Assembly (NCBI GenBank): GCA_018334775.1 | Contig: JAGXLJ010000036.1 | Span: 1-8,546, forward strand | Length of the DNA stretch: 8,546 nt | Reading direction: 5' to 3' | Source: Halodesulfurarchaeum sp. | Lineage (GTDB): Archaea > Halobacteriota > Halobacteria > Halobacteriales > Halobacteriaceae | In this document: positions 1-5,624 of the stretch, piece after piece | How positions within the stretch are numbered: the stretch's first letter is position 1 | Layout: every line of letters begins with the position of its first letter | The notes under the pieces: generated by a model | The model's input: only the letters and a program-made list of their open reading frames with translations | Told to the model about the DNA's origin: nothing | Database searches by the model: none | Made by a program: the position numbers and the translations under genes

Positions 1-1
1 G

Positions 2-298
2 GGAGACCTGATCGGGAACTTGCGAGCGTTCACCCGCCAGGAGGTCCGATGTCTGTCCTGTGGCACGAAATATCGTCGAGTGCCACTTTCCGGGACCTGT
101 CGAAACTGCGGCGGTGACGTGAATTTGACTGTCCACGAGGGCTCGGTGACGAAGTACCTCGAGACCGCCCTGGAGGTCGCCGAGGAGTACGGCTCACGGG
201 AGTACACGAAACAGCGGCTGCGAATTCTGGAACGCTCGATCGAGTCGATTTTCGAGAACGACAAGAACAAACAAAGCGGCATCGCAGACTTCATGTGA
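2..298 (+). CDS. polC: DNA polymerase II (family D) large subunit DP2, C-terminal end (partial)
   Basis: This is the 3' end of the catalytic large subunit of archaeal replicative polymerase PolD; the reading frame is open from base 2 and the gene begins outside the window. About 98 residues are visible. They start at [13 protein letters not shown] and contain a Cys4 zinc finger, C-X2-C-X12-C-X2-C (CLSC...CRNC), followed by the conserved [12 protein letters not shown] helix region. In this family the C-terminal zinc module contacts the small subunit DP1 and the sliding clamp. The last residues, QSGIADFM, fit a PCNA-interacting (PIP) box, Q-x-x-I-x-x-F-M, which agrees with the known clamp-binding tail of DP2. 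A TTG at 20 is not the start, because the homologous sequence runs upstream of it. The gene converges on the IclR gene with 37 nt between the stops. Family identity is very likely; the PIP reading is inference from the motif. Confidence 0.95.
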   Translation, partial: GDLIGNLRAFTRQEVRCLSCGTKYRRVPLSGTCRNCGGDVNLTVHEGSVTKYLETALEVAEEYGSREYTKQRLRILERSIESIFENDKNKQSGIADFM

Positions 299-335
299 AT
301 CGGCGGAAGTACCTGTTGACCCTCTCAGCCGCGGT

Positions 336-1118
336 TTATCGGACGTTCCACTGGGATTCCAGGACGGTGTGAGATTCCAGCGCAGATTCGAGCTCGGCCA
401 CACTTCGGGCGAGAGTTCTGGCGATGGACCGTTCGTACGAGATCCGGTGTGGAGAACCCGAGATATCCATTGCTCCAAGCACTGATCCATCCGGGTCCTG
501 AACTGGGACGGCCACTGCTTTGAGGTTCTCCCAGGCCTCCTCCTCGTTGACTGCGTAGCCTCTCCGTCTGACAATATCCAGCTCCTCGCTGAGGGTTTCA
601 CGGTCGGTGATGGTGTATTCGGTCCGCTTTGGCAGGCCCCACCGATCGATGATGCTGTCGACGCGATGTTCGTTCATTTCGGCCAGCATTGCCTTGCCAG
701 CCGCCGAACTGTGGAGATAGAAGTACTGGCCTCGCTGGAATCCTTTGAGAGTACCCGTATCGAGGCTATCGAAGAGCGTGATCGCTCGGCCGTTTTCCAA
801 CACGGAGAAATTCACGACCTCGCTTGTCCGGCCGGCGATCTCGTAGACCTTCTCACGGGCCAGTGTAAACTCTGTTTCCCGCCCTTTGGCTTTCGTCCCG
901 AGGTGGAACAGCTTGAGTCCCAATTGGTATCGGTCGTCCTGTTTCACTACGAGGTCGTTCGAAAGCAGCGTTTGGAGGTGTTTATGAGCCGTACTCACGG
1001 CCATATCGAGCGTCTCGGCGACTTCGCTGACGGTCGGGCTGTCCATGTCGGCAACTGCGTCGAGGATTCGAAGGGAGGTGTCTGTTGTTTCGTGGGTTCG
1101 TGGCGTGGGCCCGCTCAT
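336..1118 (-). CDS. IclR family transcriptional regulator
   Basis: This gene encodes a 260-residue DNA-binding regulator with the standard two-domain IclR architecture and typical length. A winged HTH covers about residues 12-70 (TDTSLRILDAV, then PTVSEVAETLDMAVSTAHKHLQ). A C-terminal effector-binding domain covers about 80-255, with the family signatures HSSAAGKAML (136-145) and GYAVNEEE (187-194). Such proteins in haloarchaea control sugar, aromatic and organic-acid catabolism, but the ligand here cannot be read from the sequence. I chose the ATG at 1118 over an in-frame TTG at 1130. The ATG has no Shine-Dalgarno sequence, yet a TATA-like box lies about 26 nt upstream, which suggests a leaderless mRNA starting at or next to that ATG. 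No catabolic gene is adjacent in the window, so the target is unknown. Confidence 0.93.
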   Translation of the reverse strand: MSGPTPRTHETTDTSLRILDAVADMDSPTVSEVAETLDMAVSTAHKHLQTLLSNDLVVKQDDRYQLGLKLFHLGTKAKGRETEFTLAREKVYEIAGRTSEVVNFSVLENGRAITLFDSLDTGTLKGFQRGQYFYLHSSAAGKAMLAEMNEHRVDSIIDRWGLPKRTEYTITDRETLSEELDIVRRRGYAVNEEEAWENLKAVAVPVQDPDGSVLGAMDISGSPHRISYERSIARTLARSVAELESALESHTVLESQWNVR

Positions 1119-1139
1119 TGTATAGCCCAATGTTTCACG

Positions 1140-1150
1140 TTATAGAAAAA
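1140..1150 (-). promoter_or_regulatory. TATA-like box of the IclR gene
   Basis: On the minus strand the sequence reads TTTTTCTATAA, centred about 26 nt upstream of the ATG at 1118. That is the archaeal TATA-to-start spacing, so the transcript is probably leaderless. No ribosome binding site precedes this ATG, which supports both the promoter and the start choice. Confidence 0.55.
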
Positions 1151-1177
1151 CCCCGGCATCGAGTGGTGGCCAGCACA

Positions 1178-1204
1178 AAATTTTATATCGCTATATGTAG
1201 TTTA
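1178..1204 (+). repeat. Left arm of the inverted repeat
   Basis: This 27-bp AT-rich arm has core TATATCGCTATA. It matches the reverse complement of 1499-1525 at 21 of 27 positions. Its TTTATA (1182-1187) could act as a TATA box for the small ORFs starting at 1216 or 1227. Confidence 0.6.
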
Positions 1205-1226
1205 TTACTTAAACGATGAGGCGGCC

Positions 1227-1343
1227 ATGGCAGATGTCAGGACACTTTCGGCGGATTACAGCAAGGGTGAAAATTTGGCTCGGCTATTGGCCGAAACAAC
1301 AGGATTTTGTAATTCTCCTGGGCTACTCGCTGATCTTTTATAG
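1227..1343 (+). pseudogene. Short unrecognised ORF, possible gene remnant
   Basis: This 38-codon frame opens at an ATG and lies inside the inverted-repeat segment. I do not recognise the product. It begins MADVRTLSADYSKGENLARL and ends at a TAG at 1341-1343. Past the TAG the same frame stays open for about 33 more codons, including DNFYIGMWFGCGTF, so the TAG could be a nonsense mutation in a decayed gene. Against this, the frame is short, overlaps another open frame on the same strand (1216-1527) and has no ribosome binding site. A chance ORF is about as likely as a remnant. Confidence 0.2.
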
Positions 1344-1498
1344 AGCGCCACGAGCGATAATTTCTATATTGGAATGTGGTTTGGTTGTGGAACCTTCCAA
1401 TCTTCAGCGAGTTCTTCGTGGCGACTCTTTCACGATCGTCTTTGAATATGATCTGTGGCATCATGGTTTGGTGCCAAACCTCCGATTAGCATATAAGT

Positions 1499-1525
1499 TA
1501 AACTTTATACCGCTATACAAAATTT
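1499..1525 (-). repeat. Right arm of the inverted repeat
   Basis: This partner of 1178-1204 has core TATACCGCTATA. Read in the direct sense, 15 bases of it (1504-1518) also match 1182-1196 at 13 positions, because each core is itself close to palindromic. The two arms could therefore equally be two copies of one binding site. Confidence 0.6.
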
Positions 1526-1693
1526 AGGCTGCGACCGGACACTCCGTGATAAACCTGATTATATCAGTGAATATGCCTCGCAAAGCTTCTCTTAAGCCCA
1601 TTTCCCATAGCTGCCCTGTGTGGCTCTTTTGAGCCCGTTACGAAAACTGTCGTTTTGAGACCTCTTCCTGCTAGCTATGGTAAAACCCGTGGA

Positions 1694-1735
1694 CGAGGTC
1701 AACCGCCTCGGGGTCAAGCCCCGAGGTATCCGCCT
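1694..1735. repeat. GC-rich hairpin flanked by direct repeats; possible IS200/IS605-type end
   Basis: A perfect 8-bp stem, CCTCGGGG (1706-1713) with CCCCGAGG (1719-1726), closes a TCAAG loop. It is flanked by direct repeats CGAGGTCAACCGCCT (1694-1708) and CGAGGTATCCGCCT (1722-1735). The left CGAGG can also pair with CCTCG inside the stem, giving two mutually exclusive folds. Subterminal hairpins with short nearby guide-like repeats are typical of the ends of single-strand transposing IS200/IS605 elements and their MITE-like derivatives in haloarchaea. No tnpA or tnpB is present. It could instead be a terminator for the regulator gene ending at 1776, which reads towards it. Confidence 0.4.
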
Positions 1736-1775
1736 TGTAAATTGATGAAACCAAAACGGCCTTAGAGCAGACCGG

Positions 1776-2462
1776 TTAGGCAGGGGCTGGCGTTTCGGGC
1801 TCCTCCAGAATCGAGTTGAGGAGTTTGGATTGGGCGGCTGCCAGGTGTTCGGTAAACGTCGAGGTGGTAATTCCGAGTGCCTCTGCCACTTCGCCCGCGT
1901 TCGAGCCTTTCGGGTGCTTGAAGTACCCCATCGAGTGGGCGGTCTCCAGCACTTCGCGCTGTCGCTCTGTGAGCTCGCCCCGGTCGACGAACACGAGGTC
2001 CTCGGATCCTTCTTCGTCGCGGGAACTCACCAGCCGCTGGACGTCGACGTTATCGTAGTTGTCCCGTAGCGCCGTGACCGCCCCACGGAGTTCGTTCATT
2101 GTGGGGGCATGGAACACGATCGAGAGGTCGCCGTCGATCGCTTGGGTATCGACGATCGGGCAGTCGTACTCCTCAACCATCTCACAGGCACAATCGTGCC
2201 CGAACGAGCGCTGGAAACGATAGACTGACTGCTCCCCGTAGGAGAAGATCGGTTCGAGGTCCGCCCCTTCGGATGTGACCTCCGTGTCTGTGGCGAACTC
2301 CTCGGTGACACGACCGCTTTCCGGATCCACGCGCTTCGAGACGTTGAAACACTCGACTCCTTCCTGAGACACCTGGGCGACTGGACAGTTTTCCAGGTCC
2401 GACAACCGGATTTTGGCCCTGATTCCACCAGCCTCTACGGCGTCGCTTGCGAGGGCGCTCAT
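1776..2462 (-). CDS. BAT-type HTH regulator with complete cysteine cluster (NarO/DmsR-like)
   Basis: This gene encodes a 228-residue transcriptional regulator. The C-terminal HTH_10 (bacterio-opsin activator) domain covers about residues 161-219, with RGELTERQREVLETAH and LGITTSTFTEHLAAAQ, the recognition-helix region. The N-terminal part carries C26, C38, C91, C93 and C101. The last three form C-X-C-X7-C (CACEMVEEYDC), and with C26 or C38 they give C-Xn-C-X-C-X7-C. From memory, this arrangement is described for NarO and DmsR, which switch on denitrification and DMSO respiration in haloarchaea under low oxygen. A redox-sensitive iron-sulfur or thiol sensor is therefore likely, by inference. 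The ATG at 2462 has GGTGA six bases upstream. The gene is divergent from its paralog at 2771. No nar or dms genes are in view, so it is named only by similarity. Confidence 0.9.
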   Translation of the reverse strand: MSALASDAVEAGGIRAKIRLSDLENCPVAQVSQEGVECFNVSKRVDPESGRVTEEFATDTEVTSEGADLEPIFSYGEQSVYRFQRSFGHDCACEMVEEYDCPIVDTQAIDGDLSIVFHAPTMNELRGAVTALRDNYDNVDVQRLVSSRDEEGSEDLVFVDRGELTERQREVLETAHSMGYFKHPKGSNAGEVAEALGITTSTFTEHLAAAQSKLLNSILEEPETPAPA

Positions 2463-2468
2463 CGCTCG

Positions 2469-2473
2469 TCACC
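2469..2473 (-). promoter_or_regulatory. Ribosome binding site supporting the start at 2462
   Basis: GGTGA on the minus strand lies six bases before the ATG and matches the archaeal anti-Shine-Dalgarno. It indicates a leadered transcript, unlike the paralog at 2771. TATA-like sequences further upstream on the minus strand (GATTATAG near 2584-2591, AAATATGT near 2557-2564) could serve it. Confidence 0.5.
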
Positions 2474-2609
2474 AAGCCTGTCCGGCCTCAACGACGGGGC
2501 CATGTCGGCGATTGACCCCGTTCGTGATCTTACCGTGGCGCGATTCGTGTCGTACATATTTGGTTGTTTACCCCCAAGGGTCCTATAATCCGTTGTCCTT
2601 CCCAACTTT

Positions 2610-2636
2610 TGAAAACCGCGGTTACGCGGGGTTTCA
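2610..2636. repeat. Imperfect inverted repeat, candidate operator
   Basis: TGAAA (2610-2614) pairs with TTTCA (2632-2636), and CCGCG (2616-2620) pairs with CGCGG (2625-2629). A small asymmetric internal loop separates the stems and GTTA is the apex. It lies roughly mid-way between the two divergent starts, where a dimeric regulator could control both genes. Confidence 0.4.
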
Positions 2637-2740
2637 GCCGCGTTATCGGCCGGAACAGACCTCACGACCCAAACAGCGGCTCCTGAAACCACCCCCCATA
2701 TACGGGAAAGATGGGGTTAGCCTTGCTGGGGCCAAAACGG

Positions 2741-2745
2741 TTTAG
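2741..2745 (+). promoter_or_regulatory. TATA-like box of the rightward BAT regulator
   Basis: TTTAG, preceded by CCAAAACGG, is centred about 28 nt upstream of the ATG at 2771. No Shine-Dalgarno sequence precedes that ATG, so a leaderless or nearly leaderless transcript is suggested. Confidence 0.4.
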
Positions 2746-2770
2746 CTGTCCTCTCCAGAATGATATATTG

Positions 2771-3397
2771 ATGACTTCCGGCATTCGGGCTGAGTTGGCA
2801 TTCGAAGATCCCTCAGCCTGTCAGATTGCCGGCTTTACCGATGGGGACACCGACGCGAAGTCGATTTCCTGGTCGGTCGCCCCCGAAACAGGGCAGATCA
2901 CTGAAGAGTTCGCCGTCGAAGGGGACCCGGAGGTCGACGGGGCTTCTGAGGTGTTTTCTTATGGCAATCGAACCATCTACCGGTTCCAGCGCGATCACCA
3001 GGGATGCTGTCCTTGCGAAACCGTCCAAGATTTCGATGTCCCGGTTCGGGACATCCACACCGTCGATGGTGCACTGCACCTGGCCATCCATGTCGAGGAC
3101 ATGGAAGAACTCCGGGACATCATCGTCGGTATCCGTAAGGAGTTCTCTGAGGTGCGGATCGTTCGATTGGTCCATGCCGAGGAGACCGGCGATGACGACC
3201 TTGTGTTGGTCGATAGGGGCGAGCTCACAGAGCGACAGCGCGAAGTGCTGGAAACGGCCCACTTGTTAGGATATTTCGATCACCCGAAGGGGGCAAATGC
3301 CGGCGAAGTTGCCGACGAACTCGGAATTACCACCTCGACGTTTACCGAACACCTGGCGGCCGCCCAATCAAAGCTCCTCGCTTCGATTTTGTCGTAA
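2771..3397 (+). CDS. BAT-type HTH regulator, paralog with altered cysteine cluster
   Basis: This gene encodes a 208-residue paralog of the divergent gene at 1776-2462. Residues 149-207 match its HTH_10 domain at 52 of 59 positions, so the two probably bind closely related sites. The N-terminal halves are much less alike, though GIRA, TEEFA, VFSYG and YRFQR persist. Cysteines are C17, C79, C80 and C82. The C-X-C of the cluster is kept as C80-P-C82 with an extra C79, but the cysteine expected eight residues after C82 is Val90. The start at 2771 was chosen over an in-frame ATG at 2711 because its product begins MTSGIRAE, aligning with GGIRAK of the paralog, and a TATA-like box fits it. The gene ends 2 nt before the convergent stop of the DHH gene. 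It may sense a different signal or bind a different cofactor; this is inference. Confidence 0.9.
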   Translation: MTSGIRAELAFEDPSACQIAGFTDGDTDAKSISWSVAPETGQITEEFAVEGDPEVDGASEVFSYGNRTIYRFQRDHQGCCPCETVQDFDVPVRDIHTVDGALHLAIHVEDMEELRDIIVGIRKEFSEVRIVRLVHAEETGDDDLVLVDRGELTERQREVLETAHLLGYFDHPKGANAGEVADELGITTSTFTEHLAAAQSKLLASILS

Positions 3398-3399
3398 AC

Positions 3400-4830
3400 T
3401 CAGCCGTCCAATTGCGCCCCAATCACGTCGTCCACAGCCGCCAGAAACGCGGGTTCCTGCCCGGCAGGGACCGTGGCTCCCGCTGCCATGGAATGGCCAC
3501 CTCCCTCGCCACCGACATCGGTTGCCGACACACGCATGGCCTGTCCCAGATCGATCCCGCGATTAGCCAGCCGTCCTGGGGCCCGGGCCGACACTTTGAC
3601 CCCGTCGCCCGCAAGTTTGTCCGCAAAGCCGACGATGGGCCTGTGGCGGTCGATACCGTCCGAGCCCAACACCATGCCGGCGACTATCCCAACGATCGTG
3701 TCCCGGATCTCCGACCGGGCGTGAAACCACTGGACATGTGATTCTCGCCTGACGCCTGTTTCGACAACCCATTCGATGCCCTTCGAGAGGTTCATTCGAT
3801 GCTCTCGAAGCAACTCCAGGGCGGCCTCGAGAGCCTCCTCACGGTCACCTCGACAGACTGCCAGGCCGATCTCGCTTCGTTCGTAGCGAGCCGTGGCGTT
3901 GAGCACCGTCGAGAATTCACTCGCATCTCGAAGTTGGGTACCTGGCTCCTCCCGGGCGAGTATGTATCGGGTCCCGACTAACCGCTCAATTCTGTCCGAG
4001 GGGACGCCTCGTTCCATGGCCCTGGTCATAAGCCCGCTCGCGACCGTGGTTCGGGTCTCGGGATCTAGTTCGGTCCAGGTCGGCCATCGATCCCCGTCTT
4101 TGATCGGGACCGGGAGCTCTTCGAGGAATTTGATCGCTCCCCGCCGGTTGCCCGTGATCCCCGGAATACGAACGTCCGAGGTGTATTCGAGGAGTTTCGG
4201 CAGTGGTCGGGTCTGGGTCCCGTAGACGGCGAGATCGGTGCCACTTTCGACCATCCCTGCTGTTTCGCCCTCCGCAGCGATCGCCTGATTCGCGCCGACG
4301 AGTTCGCCCTCGACAGTTTGCCTATCACCGATCGCCCCGACGACCGCCAGCGCTGCGAGTTCACGTGGGTCTCCCTCCACGGCCCCGATCTGGTCCGCCA
4401 TCGCTCGAGCCAGGACGTAGGCCGTCCCCGCTCCCGCGAGTTCCCGGCCCCCATCGAGACCGACTGTACGGGGATTGAGAAAATGCTCGATGCTGGCATC
4501 GACTGGCTGATGGTGATCGACCACGATGGGTGTGAACTGTCCCGTACTGGCATGGTGGGCGAGCCGATCCAGTCCGCCACTACCCAAATCGGTGAAGAGC
4601 ACCGTCTCCGTGGACGCGGCAGCGAGTTCGTCGATGGCATCCTCGTCGAGCCCGTGTTTGATCTCGGTCATTACTTCCACGCCGGCCCACTCGAGAGCGG
4701 TCCCAGCAATCGCAGCGCTGGTCAGGCCGTCGGCATCGTCGTGAGAAACCAGTCGGACCGAATCCGCAGCCGCGAGATGAGCGGCCGCCCGAGATGCTCG
4801 CTCGTGCAGGGCGGGGACGGGTGGCTCCAT
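3400..4830 (-). CDS. DHH family phosphoesterase, RecJ-like single-strand exonuclease
   Basis: This gene encodes a 476-residue protein of the DHH/DHHA1 superfamily, the archaeal RecJ/GAN group that acts on single-stranded nucleic acid in replication and repair. The metal-binding motifs are all visible: SHDDADG with D32 and D34, LFTDLGSG with D81, VVDHH (D105, H106, H107) and GAIGDRQ with D169. The C-terminal DHHA1 part has GGEGGGH (about 440-446). Haloarchaea have several RecJ-like paralogs, so which one this is, and whether it works on DNA or RNA, cannot be settled here. I chose the ATG at 4830 because a TTTAT box is centred about 29 nt upstream; an in-frame GTG at 4851 would add seven residues. 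The gene follows hemD after 44 nt. It could be co-transcribed with the heme genes or use its own promoter. Confidence 0.92.
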   Translation of the reverse strand: MEPPVPALHERASRAAAHLAAADSVRLVSHDDADGLTSAAIAGTALEWAGVEVMTEIKHGLDEDAIDELAAASTETVLFTDLGSGGLDRLAHHASTGQFTPIVVDHHQPVDASIEHFLNPRTVGLDGGRELAGAGTAYVLARAMADQIGAVEGDPRELAALAVVGAIGDRQTVEGELVGANQAIAAEGETAGMVESGTDLAVYGTQTRPLPKLLEYTSDVRIPGITGNRRGAIKFLEELPVPIKDGDRWPTWTELDPETRTTVASGLMTRAMERGVPSDRIERLVGTRYILAREEPGTQLRDASEFSTVLNATARYERSEIGLAVCRGDREEALEAALELLREHRMNLSKGIEWVVETGVRRESHVQWFHARSEIRDTIVGIVAGMVLGSDGIDRHRPIVGFADKLAGDGVKVSARAPGRLANRGIDLGQAMRVSATDVGGEGGGHSMAAGATVPAGQEPAFLAAVDDVIGAQLDG

Positions 4831-4856
4831 TACGCTCAAATCAGTCGGCACCCGGG

Positions 4857-4862
4857 ATAAAC
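4857..4862 (-). promoter_or_regulatory. TATA-like box before the DHH gene
   Basis: GTTTAT on the minus strand lies in the short gap after hemD, about 29 nt upstream of the ATG at 4830, which has no Shine-Dalgarno sequence. It suggests an independent leaderless transcript for the DHH gene and favours this ATG over the GTG at 4851. Confidence 0.4.
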
Positions 4863-4874
4863 GTGCGGACCGGC

Positions 4875-5624
4875 TCAGTGGCTCTCCAGTTCGCCGACGA
4901 CGGCTCGGGCCAGCGCCGCAAAATCGGCTGACTCGGGCACGATGCTGACAGTGACTCCGGCCGCAGCTGCAGTCTCTGCAGTCGGGGAGCCGATGGCGCC
5001 GACGACGGCTGACTCGAGTCCGTCCCGAACCGCGGCTTCGACGTCCCGGTCGGCGGCAATGGAGAGGAAATGCTTGACGGTCAGCGAGGAAGTGAAAAGC
5101 GCCCCGTCAAGTGCTCCATCCGCTGCCAAAGCGACTGATTCTCCGGCCCCGTCGGGAATCACGAGTTCGTAGAGCACCGTTTCGTGAACATATGCGCCGG
5201 CGTCGGTGAGCCCCTGGATGAGGGTTGGGCTCCCGTGATCGCTTCTGGCCACCTCCACTCGCTCACCGTCGACCGAGTCTTCGAGGGCGTTGACGAGCCC
5301 AGCCGAGGTGTACACTTCGGGAACCAGATCGACGTCGAATCCGGCCGCCTCGGCGGCGTCCGCGGTGGCCGGCCCGATGGCCACAAACTGTGTGTCTTTT
5401 GACTCCCACCCGGCCTCGGCAGCGAGTTCGACGCCCGTTTTGCTCGTGAGAACGGTGACTGCGCCGTCTGATCTGGGTTCGGTGCCGGTTGGCTCGACTG
5501 CAAGCATCGGGTCCGGAACTGGCTCCACATCGTGTTCCTCGAGCAGTTCGACTGCGTCTTCGATGCGCTCGTCATCGGGGCGAAAAACTGCCACCTTGGG
5601 GGCCGACTCCGTGTCACTGGTCAT
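4875..5624 (-). CDS. hemD: Uroporphyrinogen-III synthase
   Basis: This gene encodes a 249-residue cytosolic enzyme that inverts ring D of hydroxymethylbilane and closes it to uroporphyrinogen III, the branch point to heme, siroheme and cobalamin. The family is poorly conserved, but both lobes show the expected elements: IGPATADAAEAAGF at 83-96, FTSSLTVKHF at 177-186, and IGSPTAETAAAAGV at 211-224 in the usual C-terminal position. Length is normal. Its ATG overlaps the hemC stop (ATGA), and AGGAGG lies ten bases upstream, so it is translationally coupled to hemC. Position directly behind hemC strongly supports the call. In many archaeal clusters a uroporphyrinogen methyltransferase gene sits near here; none is present between hemC and hemD. 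Confidence 0.93.
   Translation of the reverse strand: MTSDTESAPKVAVFRPDDERIEDAVELLEEHDVEPVPDPMLAVEPTGTEPRSDGAVTVLTSKTGVELAAEAGWESKDTQFVAIGPATADAAEAAGFDVDLVPEVYTSAGLVNALEDSVDGERVEVARSDHGSPTLIQGLTDAGAYVHETVLYELVIPDGAGESVALAADGALDGALFTSSLTVKHFLSIAADRDVEAAVRDGLESAVVGAIGSPTAETAAAAGVTVSIVPESADFAALARAVVGELESH

Larger units (their letters stand above)
1171..1531. mobile_element. Candidate MITE-like segment bounded by imperfect inverted repeats
   Basis: Bases 1178-1204 and 1499-1525 are imperfect inverted repeats, matching at 21 of 27 positions. The match extends outward to CAGC (1171-1174) and GCTG (1528-1531) after a one-base offset. The interior is AT-rich and has no transposase. Each repeat contains a TATA-YCGC-TATA core and a TATA-like element pointing inward. 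No target-site duplication is visible, so a non-autonomous element is only one reading. The alternative is a pair of regulator binding sites, since the cores also match as direct repeats. Confidence 0.35.
1119..1775. other. Gene-poor AT-rich region between the IclR gene and the first BAT regulator
   Basis: This 657-bp stretch is visibly richer in A and T than the surrounding genes and holds no ORF I recognise. From left to right it contains the IclR promoter, a ~360-bp segment bounded by inverted repeats (1171-1531), and several small hairpins. These are CTGAT/ATCAG around TAT at 1555-1567, GGCTC-TTTT-GAGCC at 1622-1635 and AAAAC-TGTC-GTTTT at 1643-1656. A stronger GC hairpin flanked by direct repeats follows at 1694-1735. 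The concentration of short palindromes and the change in base composition suggest remains of mobile elements, an inference made without a database comparison. ORFs of about 75 and 103 codons lie here on opposite strands; both look like chance readings. Confidence 0.6.
2463..2770. promoter_or_regulatory. Shared intergenic region of the divergent BAT regulators
   Basis: This 308-bp region holds the promoters of both regulators and no ORF I can support. It contains an imperfect hairpin at 2610-2636, with TGAAA...TTTCA outer arms and a CCGCG/CGCGG inner stem around GTTA. A related GC motif, CCGCGTTATCGG, follows at 2638-2649. ATATAC at 2699-2704 and TTTAG at 2741-2745 are TATA-like elements for the rightward gene. 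The palindromes are candidate operators for auto- or cross-regulation, by inference only. Confidence 0.5.

Noticed and set aside
1237..1464. 75-codon ORF on the minus strand in the same segment
   Set aside because: It is a basic, unrecognisable product overlapping other frames, with no supporting start signal.
1216..1527. 103-codon ORF on the plus strand ending inside the right inverted-repeat arm
   Set aside because: The composition is not acidic, no family is recognisable, the 3' end is made from the repeat arm, and it overlaps a competing frame. It is probably chance in low-stop AT-mixed sequence.
1641..1652. CGAA-N4-GTCG, one base from the CGAA-N4-TTCG motif I recall for NarO-type promoters
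   Set aside because: It is imperfect and lies downstream of both the adjacent genes rather than in a promoter. A chance match cannot be excluded.
1677..1745. 22-codon ORF reading through the GC hairpin
   Set aside because: Its length and content are explained by the hairpin and direct repeats. There is no ribosome binding site and no known peptide.
2711..2770. N-terminal extension of the rightward BAT regulator from an ATG at 2711
   Set aside because: The extra 20 residues do not align with the paralog and the TATA-like box at 2741-2745 lies inside them. The ATG at 2771 fits better.
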